Notes: a model not told the origin generated them from the letters alone. 64,000 nucleotides of DNA from Kitasatospora sp. MAA4 (GCF_029893355.1 NZ_JARZAI010000006.1:1-64000); one strand, 5' to 3'; shown: positions 33,387 through 42,631, counted from the first letter of the stretch. Numbers and translations are program-made.

Positions 33387-34469
33387 GTGGCAGGTACGGA
33401 GGAGCCCACCGAGGCGCGCGGCGGCCCCGACTGGGAGGGCGTCCGCCTGCACGTGGTCAGCGGCAAGGGCGGTACCGGCAAGACCACCGTCGCCGCCGCG
33501 CTCGCACTGGCGCTGGCCGCCGAGGGGCGGCGCACACTGCTGATCGAGGTCGAGGGCCGGCAGGGCATCGCCGAGCTGTTCGGCATCGCCGCGCTGCCGT
33601 ACGAGGAGCGCAAGGTCGCCACCGTCTCGGCCGCCCAACTCGGCGGCCCCGCCAAGGGCAGGGGCCAGGTCAACGGCGAGGTCTTCGCGCTGGCCATCGA
33701 CACCGAGCAGGCACTGCTGGAATACCTCGACATGTTCTACAAGCTCGGCCGGGCCGGCAAGGCGCTGCAGAAAGTCGGCTTCGTCGACTTCGCCACCACC
33801 ATCGCCCCGGGCGTCCGGGACGTCCTGCTCACCGGCAAGGCCTGCGAGGCGGCCCGGCGCAAGGGGCCGGACGGGCGCCGGGCGTACGACGCGGTCGTGA
33901 TGGACGCGCCGCCGACCGGGCGGCTCACCCGGTTCCTGAACGTCAACTCCGAGGTGGCCGGGCTGGCCCGGTTCGGGCCGATACACAGCCAGGCCCAGGC
34001 CGTGATGGGCGTGTTGAAGTCGCCGGAGACGGCGGTCCACCTGGTCACGCTGCTGGAGGAGATGCCGGTGCAGGAGACCGTGGACGGCTTCACCGAGCTG
34101 CGCGCGGCCGGCCTGCCGACCGGCGGGGTCATGGTCAACATGGTCCGGCCGCCCGTCCTGGACGCCGCCGCGGTGGCCGCGGTGCACGGCGACCACCGCG
34201 AGGAGGTCGCGCTGGCGCTGGTGGAGGCCGGGCTCGGCGGCCGGTCCCGGACGGCGGCGACCCGGCGGGCCGCGGTGGAGCCGCTGCTGGACCCGCTGCT
34301 CGACCAGGCCCGCGAGCACGCCGAGCGGGTCGCACTGGAGCACGAGCAGCGCGCGGACCTCGCCGCGCTGCGGCTTCCCTCCTACGAGCTGCCGCTGCTC
34401 AGCGGTGGCGTGGACCTGGGCGGGCTGTACCGGCTGGCGGGCGAGCTGAAGGCACAGGGGGCGGCATGA
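33387..34469 (+). CDS. ArsA/GET3-like ATPase, first of a pair
   Basis: 360 residues. Deviant Walker A GKGGTGKTT (about 28-36), switch-like LIEVEGRQGIAELFG in place of the usual D-P-A-H, and VVMDAPPTGRLTRFL. Paired ArsA-like ATPases directly next to wblA are a fixed feature of Streptomyces chromosomes; their cargo is unknown and no arsenic gene is here. Start GTG 33387 behind GGAGA; the open frame continues upstream but without protein-like sequence. Stop overlaps the next gene (ATGA). Confidence 0.88.
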   Translation: MAGTEEPTEARGGPDWEGVRLHVVSGKGGTGKTTVAAALALALAAEGRRTLLIEVEGRQGIAELFGIAALPYEERKVATVSAAQLGGPAKGRGQVNGEVFALAIDTEQALLEYLDMFYKLGRAGKALQKVGFVDFATTIAPGVRDVLLTGKACEAARRKGPDGRRAYDAVVMDAPPTGRLTRFLNVNSEVAGLARFGPIHSQAQAVMGVLKSPETAVHLVTLLEEMPVQETVDGFTELRAAGLPTGGVMVNMVRPPVLDAAAVAAVHGDHREEVALALVEAGLGGRSRTAATRRAAVEPLLDPLLDQAREHAERVALEHEQRADLAALRLPSYELPLLSGGVDLGGLYRLAGELKAQGAA

Positions 34470-35647
34470 CCACCGAGCAGGAGCTCTCCGTCGACCGGCT
34501 GATCGACGACCCGCGGACCAGGATCGTGGTCTGCTGCGGCTCCGGCGGGGTCGGCAAGACCACCACCGCCGCCGCGATCGGCCTGCGGGCCGCCGAACGC
34601 GGGCGCCGCACGGTGGTGCTGACCATCGACCCGGCCCGCCGGCTGGCCCAGTCGATGGGCCTGACCGAGCTGGACAACACCCCGCGCCCGGTCAAGGGCG
34701 TGACCGGCCCCGACGGCCCGGACGGCCCCGGCGAGCTGCACGCCATGATGCTCGACATGAAGCGCACCTTCGACGAGGTGGTGATCGCGCACGCCGACCC
34801 CGAGCGGGCCAGGGCGATCCTGGAGAACCCGTTCTACCAGTCGCTCTCGGCCGGTTTCGCCGGGACGCAGGAGTACATGGCGATGGAGAAGCTCGGCCAG
34901 CTGCGGGCCACCGGCGCCTGGGACCTGATCGTGGTCGACACCCCGCCCTCGCGCTCGGCGCTGGACTTCCTGGACGCGCCCAGCCGGCTCGGCTCGTTCC
35001 TGGACGGCCGGATCATCCGGGTGCTGATGGCCCCGGCCAAGGTCGGCGGCCGGGGCGCGATGAAGTTCCTGAACGTCGGGGTGGGCATGGTGACCGGCAC
35101 CCTCGGCAAGATCTTCGGCAGCCAGCTGCTGACCGACCTGCAAACCTTCGTGGCCGCGATGGACTCGATGTTCGGCGGCTTCCGCGAGCGGGCCGACCGG
35201 ACGTACCAGCTGCTCAAGGCCGAGGGCACGGCCTTCCTGGTGGTCGCCGCCCCCGAACGGGACGCGCTGCGCGAGGCCGCGTACTTCGTGGACCGGCTGG
35301 CGGCGGACGAGATGCCGCTCGCCGGACTCGTCCTCAACCGGGTGCACGGCACCGGCGCACCGCAGCTCTCCGCCGAGCGCGCGCATGCCGCCGCGCAGAG
35401 CCTGGAGGAGAACGGCGCGGAGCACGAACCCGGGCAGGCCGACGCGGACGTGCTGGCCGCCGGACTGCTCCGACTGCACGCCGAGCGGATGGAAGTGATG
35501 GTCCGTGAGCGGCGCACCCGGGACCGGTTCGTCTCGGTCTACCCCGATGTGCCGATCGTCGAGGTGCCGGCCCTGGCCGGCGACGTGCACGACCTGGACG
35601 GGCTGCGCCTGATCGGCCACCGGCTGGGCGGCACGGCCGAGGACTGA
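34466..35647 (+). CDS. ArsA/GET3-like ATPase, second of a pair
   Basis: 393 residues. Walker A GSGGVGKTTTAAAIG (about 26-40), the DPA(R) signature TIDPARRLAQSMG, and VVDTPPSRSALDFLDAP. It keeps the canonical features better than its partner, so the two probably work as a heterodimer. Convergent with wblA. Confidence 0.9.
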   Translation: MTTEQELSVDRLIDDPRTRIVVCCGSGGVGKTTTAAAIGLRAAERGRRTVVLTIDPARRLAQSMGLTELDNTPRPVKGVTGPDGPDGPGELHAMMLDMKRTFDEVVIAHADPERARAILENPFYQSLSAGFAGTQEYMAMEKLGQLRATGAWDLIVVDTPPSRSALDFLDAPSRLGSFLDGRIIRVLMAPAKVGGRGAMKFLNVGVGMVTGTLGKIFGSQLLTDLQTFVAAMDSMFGGFRERADRTYQLLKAEGTAFLVVAAPERDALREAAYFVDRLAADEMPLAGLVLNRVHGTGAPQLSAERAHAAAQSLEENGAEHEPGQADADVLAAGLLRLHAERMEVMVRERRTRDRFVSVYPDVPIVEVPALAGDVHDLDGLRLIGHRLGGTAED

Positions 35648-35671
35648 GCCCCTGCCCGCTGTGCCCTCGCG

Positions 35672-36052
35672 TCAGCCCGCCTGGGCGTAGTCCGAGAGGA
35701 TCACGCCGGTCGCCAACGACTCCTCGTACTCCGTACGGGCGGTCTCCAGCAGCCGCCGCCACGACATCACCGTCGGACGCCGGCGCAGCAGCGCCCTGCG
35801 CTCGCGCTCGGTCATTCCCCCCCAGACCCCGAACTCGACCCGGTTGTCGAGCGCGTCCGCCAGGCACTCGGTGCGCACCGGACAGCCGCTGCACACCGCC
35901 TTGGCGCGGTTCTGCGCCGCCCCCTGGACGAACAACTCGTCCGGATCGCTAGTGCGGCAGGCAGCCTGCGCACTCCAGTCATCTACCCAGCCCATGCCGG
36001 CGCCGTCCTCTCCCGAATCGAGGCTCCCCCACGGCGGCAACGGCATATTCAC
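35672..36052 (-). CDS. wblA: WblA, WhiB-family [4Fe-4S] developmental regulator
   Basis: Up to 126 residues. Four Cys ligands (AACRT, AVCSGC, TECL) and the GVWGGMTERERRALLRR turn and basic helix identify a WhiB-like protein; the core is near identical to Streptomyces WblA, a repressor of antibiotic synthesis and promoter of sporulation. Known orthologues start at MGWV; that ATG is at 35995 here and has a GAGAGGAC-type site, so the extra 19 residues from 36052 may not be translated. Confidence 0.93.
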   Translation of the reverse strand: MNMPLPPWGSLDSGEDGAGMGWVDDWSAQAACRTSDPDELFVQGAAQNRAKAVCSGCPVRTECLADALDNRVEFGVWGGMTERERRALLRRRPTVMSWRRLLETARTEYEESLATGVILSDYAQAG

Positions 36053-36425
36053 CGCTGCCAGTTGAGGACGTTACGGAAGATTGGCGAAGCGCAACAGCCC
36101 CCCAGGGCCCAATCTCGAATGACCCGATTGGACTATGGGTGCCCGTCAGATCACTCGTTGGAGTGATCGCAGGTTGCAGGCCTTGCGGGCGCCTGGATCG
36201 CCCCTTTCGTCACGCTGTGCCACAGACGGCGGCCCAGGAGGACCCGCCGACGGCACAGAATGACCGCGACAGCTATCTCATACCCCATCAATTCGGACAA
36301 CTCTCAACACCTACAGGAGTCTTGAGTGTGTACGGAGCGAAGCTGCCACCACCCCTCGTCAAGCGTAGGCGAACGCGTGCCTTCAAGGGCAGGAATCCAC
36401 AACGTGGAAACGTAGAGTCGCCCTC
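36053..36425. other. Divergent region between wblA and the penicillin-binding protein gene
   Basis: No gene seen. Contains a strong dyad at 36149-36168 and should hold two promoters. wblA is known to be heavily regulated in Streptomyces; I could not assign individual sites beyond the dyad. Confidence 0.5.
36149..36168. promoter_or_regulatory. Dyad GATCACTC-GTTG-GAGTGATC
   Basis: 8-bp perfect arms with a 4-base centre; core CACTCGTTGGAGTG differs by one base from the palindrome at 27232-27245. Confidence 0.45.
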
Positions 36426-38813
36426 ATGGCACCGAAGCGCTTCACAACCGCCCAGCGCCCCGGCAAAACGGCAGGCCGACCGGGCACCCCCCGCATCGAG
36501 TCGGCCGGCCAGGGGGCGAAGTTCCTCGGGGTCAGCGTCCTCTCCGGATTCCTGCTCGCCGGCCTCGCACTGCCGGCCGTGGGCGTGCTCGGTGTCGCGG
36601 CGAAGAACGGCGCGGAAAGCTTCGACAACATCCCGGACGACTTCAAGACCCCCACGCTCTCGCAGGCCTCGTTCATCTATGACAGCAAGGGCCAACAAAT
36701 CGCCAAGGTGTTCGACCGGGACCGCACCATTCTGACCCAGGATCAGATGTCCCCGATCATGCGTCAGGCGCAGGTCGACATCGAGGACAACCGCTTCTTC
36801 GAGCACGGTGCGATCGACCCCAAGGGCGTCGCCCGGGCCATCAGCAAGAACGCCGAGTCCGGATCGGCGACCCAGGGCGCCTCCACGCTGACCCAGCAGT
36901 ACGTGAAGAACGTCTTCGTCGAGCAGGCCGGCGACGACCAGGCGGCCTTCCTGGAGGCCACCAGGAAGAGCCTGGGCCGCAAGATCCAGGAGCTGAAGTA
37001 CGCGATGAAGCTGGAGGAGGAGCTGCCCAAGCAGCAGATCCTCACCAACTACCTGAACATCACCTTCTACGGCCACCAGGCGTACGGCGTCGAGGCCGCC
37101 TCCAACCGCTACTTCGGCAAGAGCAACAAGGACCTCACCGTCGCCGAGGCCGCGACGCTGGCCGGCCTGGTGCAGAACCCCTCGGCGTACGACCCGATGC
37201 TGCACCCCGCGGCGGCCAGGACCCGCCGGGACACGGTGATCGCCAAGATGGCGGAGTACCGGCACATCACCCCGCAGCAGGCCAAGGACGCCACCGCCAC
37301 CCCGCTGAACCTGAACTACCACGAGCCGCTGAACGGCTGCATCACGGCCAACGCCGGCATGGGCTTCTTCTGCGACTACGTCCGGCACGTGGTGAAGGGC
37401 GACCCCGTCTTCGGCGCCTCCGCCGCCGAGCGCAGCAAGCTCTGGAACGACGGCGGCCTGAGGATCTACACCACCATCGACCCCGACAAGCAGGCCGCCG
37501 CGAACAAGGCCGTCACCACCAAGGTGTACACGACCGACACGGTCTCGGCCGCGATGACCATGATCAAGCCCGGCACCGGCGAGATCCTCGCGATGGCCCA
37601 GACCCGTCCGTACGGCCTGGACGCGACCAAGCACCAGACCGTGGTCAACCTGAACGCGGACGCCGCGATGGGCGGCGGCAACGGCTTCCAGCCGGGATCG
37701 ACCTTCAAGCCGATCCTGGCCGCGGCCGCCCTGGAGGCCGGCACCCCGCTGAACCAGCAGTACCCCGCCCCCGCCCAGATGCCCTACCCCGCCATGAGCA
37801 CCTGCGAGGGCAGCTGGACCAACACCGGCCACGACCTGGTGAACAACGACAGCCCGACCGAGGTCGGCCCGTTCGGCATGCCGGAGGCGATGGCGCGGTC
37901 CGTCAACACCTACTTCGTCCAGCTGGAGCAGGACGTCGGCCTCTGCCCGATGAAGCAGATGGCCAACAAGCTGGGCATCCGGACCAAGGCCAGCGGCGCG
38001 CCGCTGGAGGAGGTCCCGGCGATGACGCTCGGCGTCGAGGAGATGAGCCCGCTGGACATGGCGGGCGCGTACGCCGCCTTCGCCTCACGCGGCACCTTCT
38101 GCTCCCCGGTCGCGATCAGCTCCGTCACCGGCAGCGACGGCCGCAAACTGCCCGTCCCGGAGGCGAACTGCGAGCAGGTGATGCAGCAGAGCACCGCCGA
38201 CTCCATCAACACGCTGCTCAACGGCGTGACCGAGAAGGGCACCGGCAGCGCGCTCGGCCTCGACGACGGCCGCATGATCGCCGGCAAGACCGGCACCACG
38301 GACGAGCGCCGGGCGGCCTGGTTCGACGGCTACACCCCCGACCTGGTGGGCGTGGTCTGGCTCGGCGGCCCCGAGGGCGGCGTCAAGATGGACGGGAGCA
38401 TCAAGATCGGCGGCCGGTCCTTCGCCGACAACAACGGCGTGTACGGCTCCACCGGCCCCGGCCCCGCCTGGCAGGAGGCGATGAGCGAGGCGCTCGCCGG
38501 CACCCCGAAGAGCACGTTCCAGCTGGTCACGCTGCCCTCGCCGACCGCGGCGGCGTCCTCCGCTCCCGGATCCGCCGGATCTCCCGGCTCTCCCGGATCT
38601 CCCGCGCCGAACCCCGGCCAGAGCCAGGCCCCCAACACCCCGGCGGCACCGCCGCCCGGCCCCAACACCCCGGCCCCCGCACCCGCCCGGGCCACCGGCG
38701 GGGGGATCGGGGGCGGCGGCAGCCTGCCGCCGATCCCGGGCGGCGGAATCGGCGGCGCGATCGGCGGCGGCGCCCCGCCCGGCAAGCCGAGCTGGCCCGC
38801 CGCCCACCACTAG
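36426..38813 (+). CDS. Class A penicillin-binding protein (transglycosylase/transpeptidase)
   Basis: 795 residues. Short cytoplasmic part, TM helix (about 37-60), GT51 domain (about 75-260; EDNRFFEHGAIDP catalytic Glu, STLTQQYVKN), transpeptidase domain (about 350-690; S-x-x-K in GSTFK near 423, S-x-N in SVNTY, KTG in GKTGTT). A Pro/Ala/Gly-rich tail of about 100 residues (PGSPGSPGSP, GGGIGGGGS) is likely extracytoplasmic and disordered. It polymerises and crosslinks peptidoglycan. Same neighbourhood as in other Streptomyces. Confidence 0.95.
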   Translation: MAPKRFTTAQRPGKTAGRPGTPRIESAGQGAKFLGVSVLSGFLLAGLALPAVGVLGVAAKNGAESFDNIPDDFKTPTLSQASFIYDSKGQQIAKVFDRDRTILTQDQMSPIMRQAQVDIEDNRFFEHGAIDPKGVARAISKNAESGSATQGASTLTQQYVKNVFVEQAGDDQAAFLEATRKSLGRKIQELKYAMKLEEELPKQQILTNYLNITFYGHQAYGVEAASNRYFGKSNKDLTVAEAATLAGLVQNPSAYDPMLHPAAARTRRDTVIAKMAEYRHITPQQAKDATATPLNLNYHEPLNGCITANAGMGFFCDYVRHVVKGDPVFGASAAERSKLWNDGGLRIYTTIDPDKQAAANKAVTTKVYTTDTVSAAMTMIKPGTGEILAMAQTRPYGLDATKHQTVVNLNADAAMGGGNGFQPGSTFKPILAAAALEAGTPLNQQYPAPAQMPYPAMSTCEGSWTNTGHDLVNNDSPTEVGPFGMPEAMARSVNTYFVQLEQDVGLCPMKQMANKLGIRTKASGAPLEEVPAMTLGVEEMSPLDMAGAYAAFASRGTFCSPVAISSVTGSDGRKLPVPEANCEQVMQQSTADSINTLLNGVTEKGTGSALGLDDGRMIAGKTGTTDERRAAWFDGYTPDLVGVVWLGGPEGGVKMDGSIKIGGRSFADNNGVYGSTGPGPAWQEAMSEALAGTPKSTFQLVTLPSPTAAASSAPGSAGSPGSPGSPAPNPGQSQAPNTPAAPPPGPNTPAPAPARATGGGIGGGGSLPPIPGGGIGGAIGGGAPPGKPSWPAAHH

Positions 38814-38840
38814 AACTACGTCGGACTACTTCTCTTCGGA

Positions 38841-39296
38841 CTACTTCTGCAGGGCCGACTTCACCGCGGCGGCCACCCGGCCGCCCTCCGCGAGGCCGTC
38901 CACCTTCGGACGGACGATCTTCATCACGGCGCCCATCGCCTGCGGACCGCTCGCCCCGCTCTCGGCGACGGCCGCGGCGACGATCGCCGCCAACTCCTCG
39001 TCGCTGAGCTGCGTCGGCAGGTACTCCGCCAGCACCACGCCCTCGGCCCGCTCGCGCGCCGCGGACTCGGTCCGGCCGGCGGCCTCGAAGGCGGTGGCGG
39101 CATCCAGCCGCTTCTTCGCCTCCCCGCGGACGACCTGCAGCACCTCGTTGTCCGAAAGCTCTCGCTTCACCTTCCCCGCCGTCTCCGCTCCGGTGACGGC
39201 GGCCAGGGTCAGCCGAATGGTGGACGAGCGCAGCTCGTCCCGAGCCTTGATCGCGGCCGTCAGGTCATCCCGCAGCCGCTCCTTGAGCGTTGTCAT
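38841..39296 (-). CDS. GatB/YqeY domain protein
   Basis: 151 residues, the whole being a YqeY domain (LKERLRDDLTAAIKARDELR, later LPTQLSDEELAAIVAAAVAE). This domain is the tRNA-binding tail of GatB; the free-standing form is thought to act on tRNA or in amidotransfer but is uncharacterised. A 13-bp direct repeat (TCGGACTACTTCT at 38821 and 38836) overlaps its last codons. Confidence 0.9.
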   Translation of the reverse strand: MTTLKERLRDDLTAAIKARDELRSSTIRLTLAAVTGAETAGKVKRELSDNEVLQVVRGEAKKRLDAATAFEAAGRTESAARERAEGVVLAEYLPTQLSDEELAAIVAAAVAESGASGPQAMGAVMKIVRPKVDGLAEGGRVAAAVKSALQK

Positions 39297-39419
39297 GCAG
39301 CCGAGTCTTGCACCTGCACCCACCGACCGCCCCCGATTAACCCCCGCCCCGCCCGGCGCACGCTCCCGGCGTGTCAGGGGGCGTACACCCGCCGTGCCAC
39401 GGTCTGCGACGATGGGACG

Positions 39420-40361
39420 ATGCGAAAGCTGTACTCCGTTCCGCTCGGAATCGCCGCGACCGGCGCCGCCTGCCTCACCTACTCCCTCGGGTACGAGGTC
39501 CGCTCCTTCCGGCTGCGCCGGGTGCAGGCCGCCGTCCTGCCCAAGGGGGCCAAGCCGGTCCGGGTACTCCAGGTCTCCGACATCCACATGGTCGTCGGGC
39601 AGCGGAAGAAGCAGCGCTGGCTGCAGAGCCTGGCCGGGCTGCGCCCCGACCTGGTGGTGAACACCGGCGACAACCTCTCCGACCCGCTCGCCGTGCCGGC
39701 CGCCCTGGACGCGCTCGGCCCGCTGATGGAGTTCCCGGGCGTCTACGTCTTCGGCTCCAACGACTACTACGGCCCGACCCCGAAGAGCCCGACCCGCTAC
39801 CTCAAGGCCCTGGCCAGCGGAAACCACGGCCTCAACAACGCCGACGGCACCGGCCGCCACGGCATCACCGGCGCGATCCACAACCCGTGGGAGAAGCTCC
39901 GCGACGGCTTCGACGCCGCCGGCTGGCTGGACCTCACCAACACCCGCGGCCGGCTGCCCCTGAACGGCCTGGACGTCGAGTTCACCGGCCTGGACGACCC
40001 GCACATCCGCCGCGACCGCTACGCCGAGGTATCCGGCGGCCCGTCAGCCGACGCCGACCTGTCGATCGGCATCGTCCACGCCCCCTACCTGCGCAGCCTG
40101 GACGCCTTCACCGCCGACGGCTACCCCCTGGTCCTCGCCGGCCACACCCACGGCGGCCAGCTCTGCATCCCCTTCTACGGCGCCCTGGTGACCAACTGCG
40201 ACCTGGACACCAAGCGCGTCAAGGGCCTCTCCACCCACCGCGCCGGCGGCCGCGAGGCCTACCTGCACGTCTCCGCCGGCTGCGGCACCAACCGCTACAC
40301 CCCCGTCCGCTTCGCCTGCCCCCCCGAGGCCACCCTCCTCACCCTCACCCCCCGCCCCTGA
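39420..40361 (+). CDS. Membrane-anchored metallophosphoesterase
   Basis: 313 residues. N-terminal hydrophobic segment (about 7-25), then calcineurin-type motifs: D-x-H in VSDIHMV (about 53-59), GDN in NTGDNLSD, GSND in VFGSNDYYG (in place of GNHD), and GHTHGGQ near 243. Resembles YkuE-like phosphoesterases. Substrate unknown. Directly upstream of tRNA-Pro, the same order as in Streptomyces. Confidence 0.9.
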   Translation: MRKLYSVPLGIAATGAACLTYSLGYEVRSFRLRRVQAAVLPKGAKPVRVLQVSDIHMVVGQRKKQRWLQSLAGLRPDLVVNTGDNLSDPLAVPAALDALGPLMEFPGVYVFGSNDYYGPTPKSPTRYLKALASGNHGLNNADGTGRHGITGAIHNPWEKLRDGFDAAGWLDLTNTRGRLPLNGLDVEFTGLDDPHIRRDRYAEVSGGPSADADLSIGIVHAPYLRSLDAFTADGYPLVLAGHTHGGQLCIPFYGALVTNCDLDTKRVKGLSTHRAGGREAYLHVSAGCGTNRYTPVRFACPPEATLLTLTPRP

Positions 40362-40461
40362 CGCCTCTCCCCCACCCGCGCAGGAACGGATTTCGTCTCC
40401 TGACCTGCGTCGGGTAGAGTTCTACTCGTTGCGAAGGAAACAGAGCAACAAACCGCAGGAC

Positions 40462-40535
<74 letters not shown>

Positions 40536-40550
40536 CCCAGTAACACCAGC

Positions 40551-40586
40551 TCAGGGCCGGTGTCCTTCACAGGACACCGGCCCTGA
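40551..40586 (+). terminator. Terminator of tRNA-Pro
   Basis: Perfect 16-bp stem (40551-40566 with 40571-40586) and TCAC loop, 15 bases after the tRNA. Confidence 0.88.
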
Positions 40587-40763
40587 CTGCTTGTCGGGGG
40601 CCGCTCTGGAGAAATCCTGGAGAAAAGTCCCGGACGGGCTCTGCCGCACCCTGCGCGGCGGGCGGGCCGTAAGGCGCGTCATGGGCGCAACGGCCCTGGC
40701 TCGTGGATGCGCCGGCGGAACGCCTCGTCCTCGCATGACCGTGCGGATCCCCTCCCGCAGGTC

Positions 40764-40939
40764 CCTGCGGGGAGGCTGGGGTGTTCGAGGCCCTCCATTG
40801 CATACTCCTGACCGAGTTGAACGCGGCCGGATTGATCGACTGGACGCGCCCCTGGGTGGACGCCTCCCTCCACAACGCCTTCGTCTCGCTCACCTGCGGA
40901 CCAATCTGCTGGCGTCGCCTCAATAACCTGTCCTCATGA
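40764..40939 (+). pseudogene. IS5-family transposase remnant
   Basis: From 40781 the plus strand reads VFEALHCILLTELNAAGLID then WTRPWVDAS before diverging and stopping at 40937-40939. This matches the N-terminal part of actinobacterial IS5-family transposases, in which G-V-F-E-A-L-H...L-I-D-W...V-D-A-S leads to the first catalytic Asp. No start, no downstream DDE domain and no terminal repeats were found, so it is a decayed fragment. Confidence 0.6.
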
Positions 40940-41017
40940 TCCTGTGACGAGTTCTAAACAGGTCATTTCATGAGTACCCTCCGCGCCTACAGCCTGATCG
41001 TCCGATGCTGTTGATGA

Positions 41018-41047
41018 TTGACATACCGACAAGTCCGCCTGTTAGAT
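41018..41047 (+). promoter_or_regulatory. Promoter of regulator 3 with degenerate ARE-like spacer
   Basis: -35 TTGACA (41018-41023), 18-bp spacer, -10 TTAGAT (41042-41047). The spacer starts with ACATACC, a perfect half site of butyrolactone-receptor operators, but the right arm (CGCCTGT) is poor. The layout equals that of the promoters at 1232 and 15469. Confidence 0.5.
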
Positions 41048-41111
41048 TCCCTACGGAGCGTTTGGCGCGCTCGTTTTTCTTTGGTCGCACCTTCGGGGGA
41101 AGGAGCATGGG

Positions 41112-41867
41112 GTGAATCGACAGGTCATGGATCTGGCGAGACCGTACGGCGGAGCAGGGCAACCAGCGGAGGACGGACAGGCACTGCAGGTTCTCGTCGT
41201 CGAGAACCACACCGCCGCCGCCGACGATCTGACGCAGGAACTGCACAGACACGGGTATGTGGCCCGCAGCGTGTCCACCGGGGTCGAGGCACTGCGGGCC
41301 CAGAGCGGCGTCGACATGGTCCTCCTGGACCTCGGCCTGCCCGATCTGGACGGCTTGGAAGTGTGTCGCCGGATTCGAGCGGCCGGCGATGTCCCGGTCA
41401 TCTGCACGACCGCGAGCAGGGCCGAACTCGACTGCGTGCTCGCGTTACAGGCGGGGGCCGACGACTGCCTCGTCAAGCCCTACGGCCTGCGGGAACTGCT
41501 GGCGCGGATGGAGGCGGTGCTGCGCCGGGTCATGCCCGAGCCTCGGTCGGCACGGGTGCTGACCCACGGTCCGCTGCGGATCGACACCGGAGCGCGCGAA
41601 CTCCGGGTGGCCGGAAGGCGGGTGGACCTCACCCCGAAGGAGTTCGACCTGCTGTACCAGCTGGCCTCCCAGCCGGGCGCCACCCTGTCCCGGCGCCAGT
41701 TGCTCAGCCGCGTCTGGGACGACGAGTGGTCGAGTCGTGGCCGCACCATCGACACGCACGTCAGCAGTTTGCGGAACAAGCTCGGATCGAGCCGTTGGAT
41801 AGTCACGGTGCGCGGCGTCGGTTTTCGGATCGGAGAAGCGTCGGCCGATCTCCCGGCACATGCGTGA
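41112..41867 (+). CDS. Atypical OmpR/PhoB-type response regulator (JadR1-like), regulator 3
   Basis: 251 residues, receiver (about 21-140) and winged helix (about 150-240). Closest in the window to regulator 1 (STGVEALRAQSGVDMVLLDL against RTGVEALRAFEDVDFVLLDL). The acidic pocket reads LVVENH, again missing the second acidic residue, while Asp (LLDLGLPDLDG) and Lys (LVKPYG) stay. GTG 41112 follows AAGGAG. It likely activates the adjacent AT-kinase operon, whose upstream region carries TTGTCGAA repeats like those of cluster 1. Confidence 0.85.
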   Translation: MNRQVMDLARPYGGAGQPAEDGQALQVLVVENHTAAADDLTQELHRHGYVARSVSTGVEALRAQSGVDMVLLDLGLPDLDGLEVCRRIRAAGDVPVICTTASRAELDCVLALQAGADDCLVKPYGLRELLARMEAVLRRVMPEPRSARVLTHGPLRIDTGARELRVAGRRVDLTPKEFDLLYQLASQPGATLSRRQLLSRVWDDEWSSRGRTIDTHVSSLRNKLGSSRWIVTVRGVGFRIGEASADLPAHA

Positions 41868-41972
41868 AACCGGGCCGGTGGAAAACGGCGCGGACGAATT
41901 CCAGTGTTTCCGGCCTTCCGGAACGGAGATCCCGGCGGGCGCCGCCCGCGGCGCGCCGGTACACGGGTGACG

Positions 41973-42009
41973 GACGGGCCCGGGTCGCGGACGCAGCCCC
42001 GGGCCCGTC
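41973..42009. terminator. Terminator between regulator 3 and the ArsR gene
   Basis: 12-bp perfect stem (41973-41984, GACGGGCCCGGG, with 41998-42009) between convergent genes. Confidence 0.7.
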
Positions 42010-42010
42010 C

Positions 42011-42385
42011 TCATCGGCGCAGGAGGTCCGTCGTCGGTGACCGCCCGATCTCCCGTTCGAGATCCGCGGCGAACGAGGCGATGCGCTCCTCGTCACGCCG
42101 GTAGTGGGTCCACTTGCCGACCCGGGTGGACCGCACGAGACCCGCGCGTTCGAGCACCGCCATGTACGCGGAGACGGTGGACTGCGCGAGCCCGGTCTTG
42201 GCCTGGATGTGGCTGACGCAGACGCCGACCTCGCGGGGGTCGGTGACAGCGGGCTCGACCGGGAAGTGCTGCTCCGGTTCGCGCAGCCACTGGAGCACCT
42301 GGAGCCGCACGGGGTTCGCCAGCGCCTTGAGCGGTTCCAGCAGGGGCGTGAGGTCGCCTGTCGCGGGTCTGTCGTGTGTCGTCAT
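42011..42385 (-). CDS. ArsR-family winged-helix repressor
   Basis: 124 residues. LKALANPVRLQVLQWLREPE (about 19-38) and SHIQAKTGLAQSTVSAYMAVLERAGLVRS form the ArsR HTH; YRRDEERI ends the wing. It lacks the C-x-C metal motif, having one Cys in VGVCVSH, so it may sense something other than arsenite. Divergent from the AT-kinase gene; a 7-8-7 palindrome 36 bp upstream is a probable operator. Confidence 0.85.
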   Translation of the reverse strand: MTTHDRPATGDLTPLLEPLKALANPVRLQVLQWLREPEQHFPVEPAVTDPREVGVCVSHIQAKTGLAQSTVSAYMAVLERAGLVRSTRVGKWTHYRRDEERIASFAADLEREIGRSPTTDLLRR

Positions 42386-42420
42386 GAGCCTTCCCGTGCC
42401 GACGCGTAGCCACCTGTGGT

Positions 42421-42442
42421 CACATCGAGGATAAGCGATGTG
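42421..42442. promoter_or_regulatory. Candidate ArsR operator
   Basis: CACATCG (42421-42427)-N8-CGATGTG (42436-42442), perfect 7-bp arms, 36 bp upstream of the ArsR-family start. Confidence 0.55.
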
Positions 42443-42565
42443 TTGCGGCCGTGCGAGCCGCTCGCGAGCCGAGCGCGGCACCCTGCAGCAGCTGGACCCG
42501 CACACCCGCACTGTCCAGACGTCTTTGAAATTCCCTGACATTTCCTCACGGAGGCCCGTAGAGAC

Positions 42566-42631
42566 TTGTCGAAGCCTGTACCGGAGCGTGTTGAAGCAGG
42601 TCCGGGGAAACGGAAAGACTTCTTGTCGAAC
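42566..42631 (+). promoter_or_regulatory. Direct repeats upstream of the AT-kinase gene
   Basis: TTGTCGAAGC (42566-42575), TGTTGAAGC (42589-42597) and TTGTCGAAC (42623-42631), spaced by about two and three helical turns. The first, with its flank GCCTGTACCG, resembles the minus strand of promoter block A. Likely binding sites of the adjacent JadR1-like regulator. Confidence 0.5.

Larger units (their letters stand above)
40536..41111. other. Junction between the core block and accessory region
   Basis: Past the tRNA terminator it contains a transposase remnant (40764-40939) and the promoter of the third regulator. The stretch 40590-40763 shows no gene. Its base composition drops after about 40920, unlike the core block. 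Confidence 0.5.
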
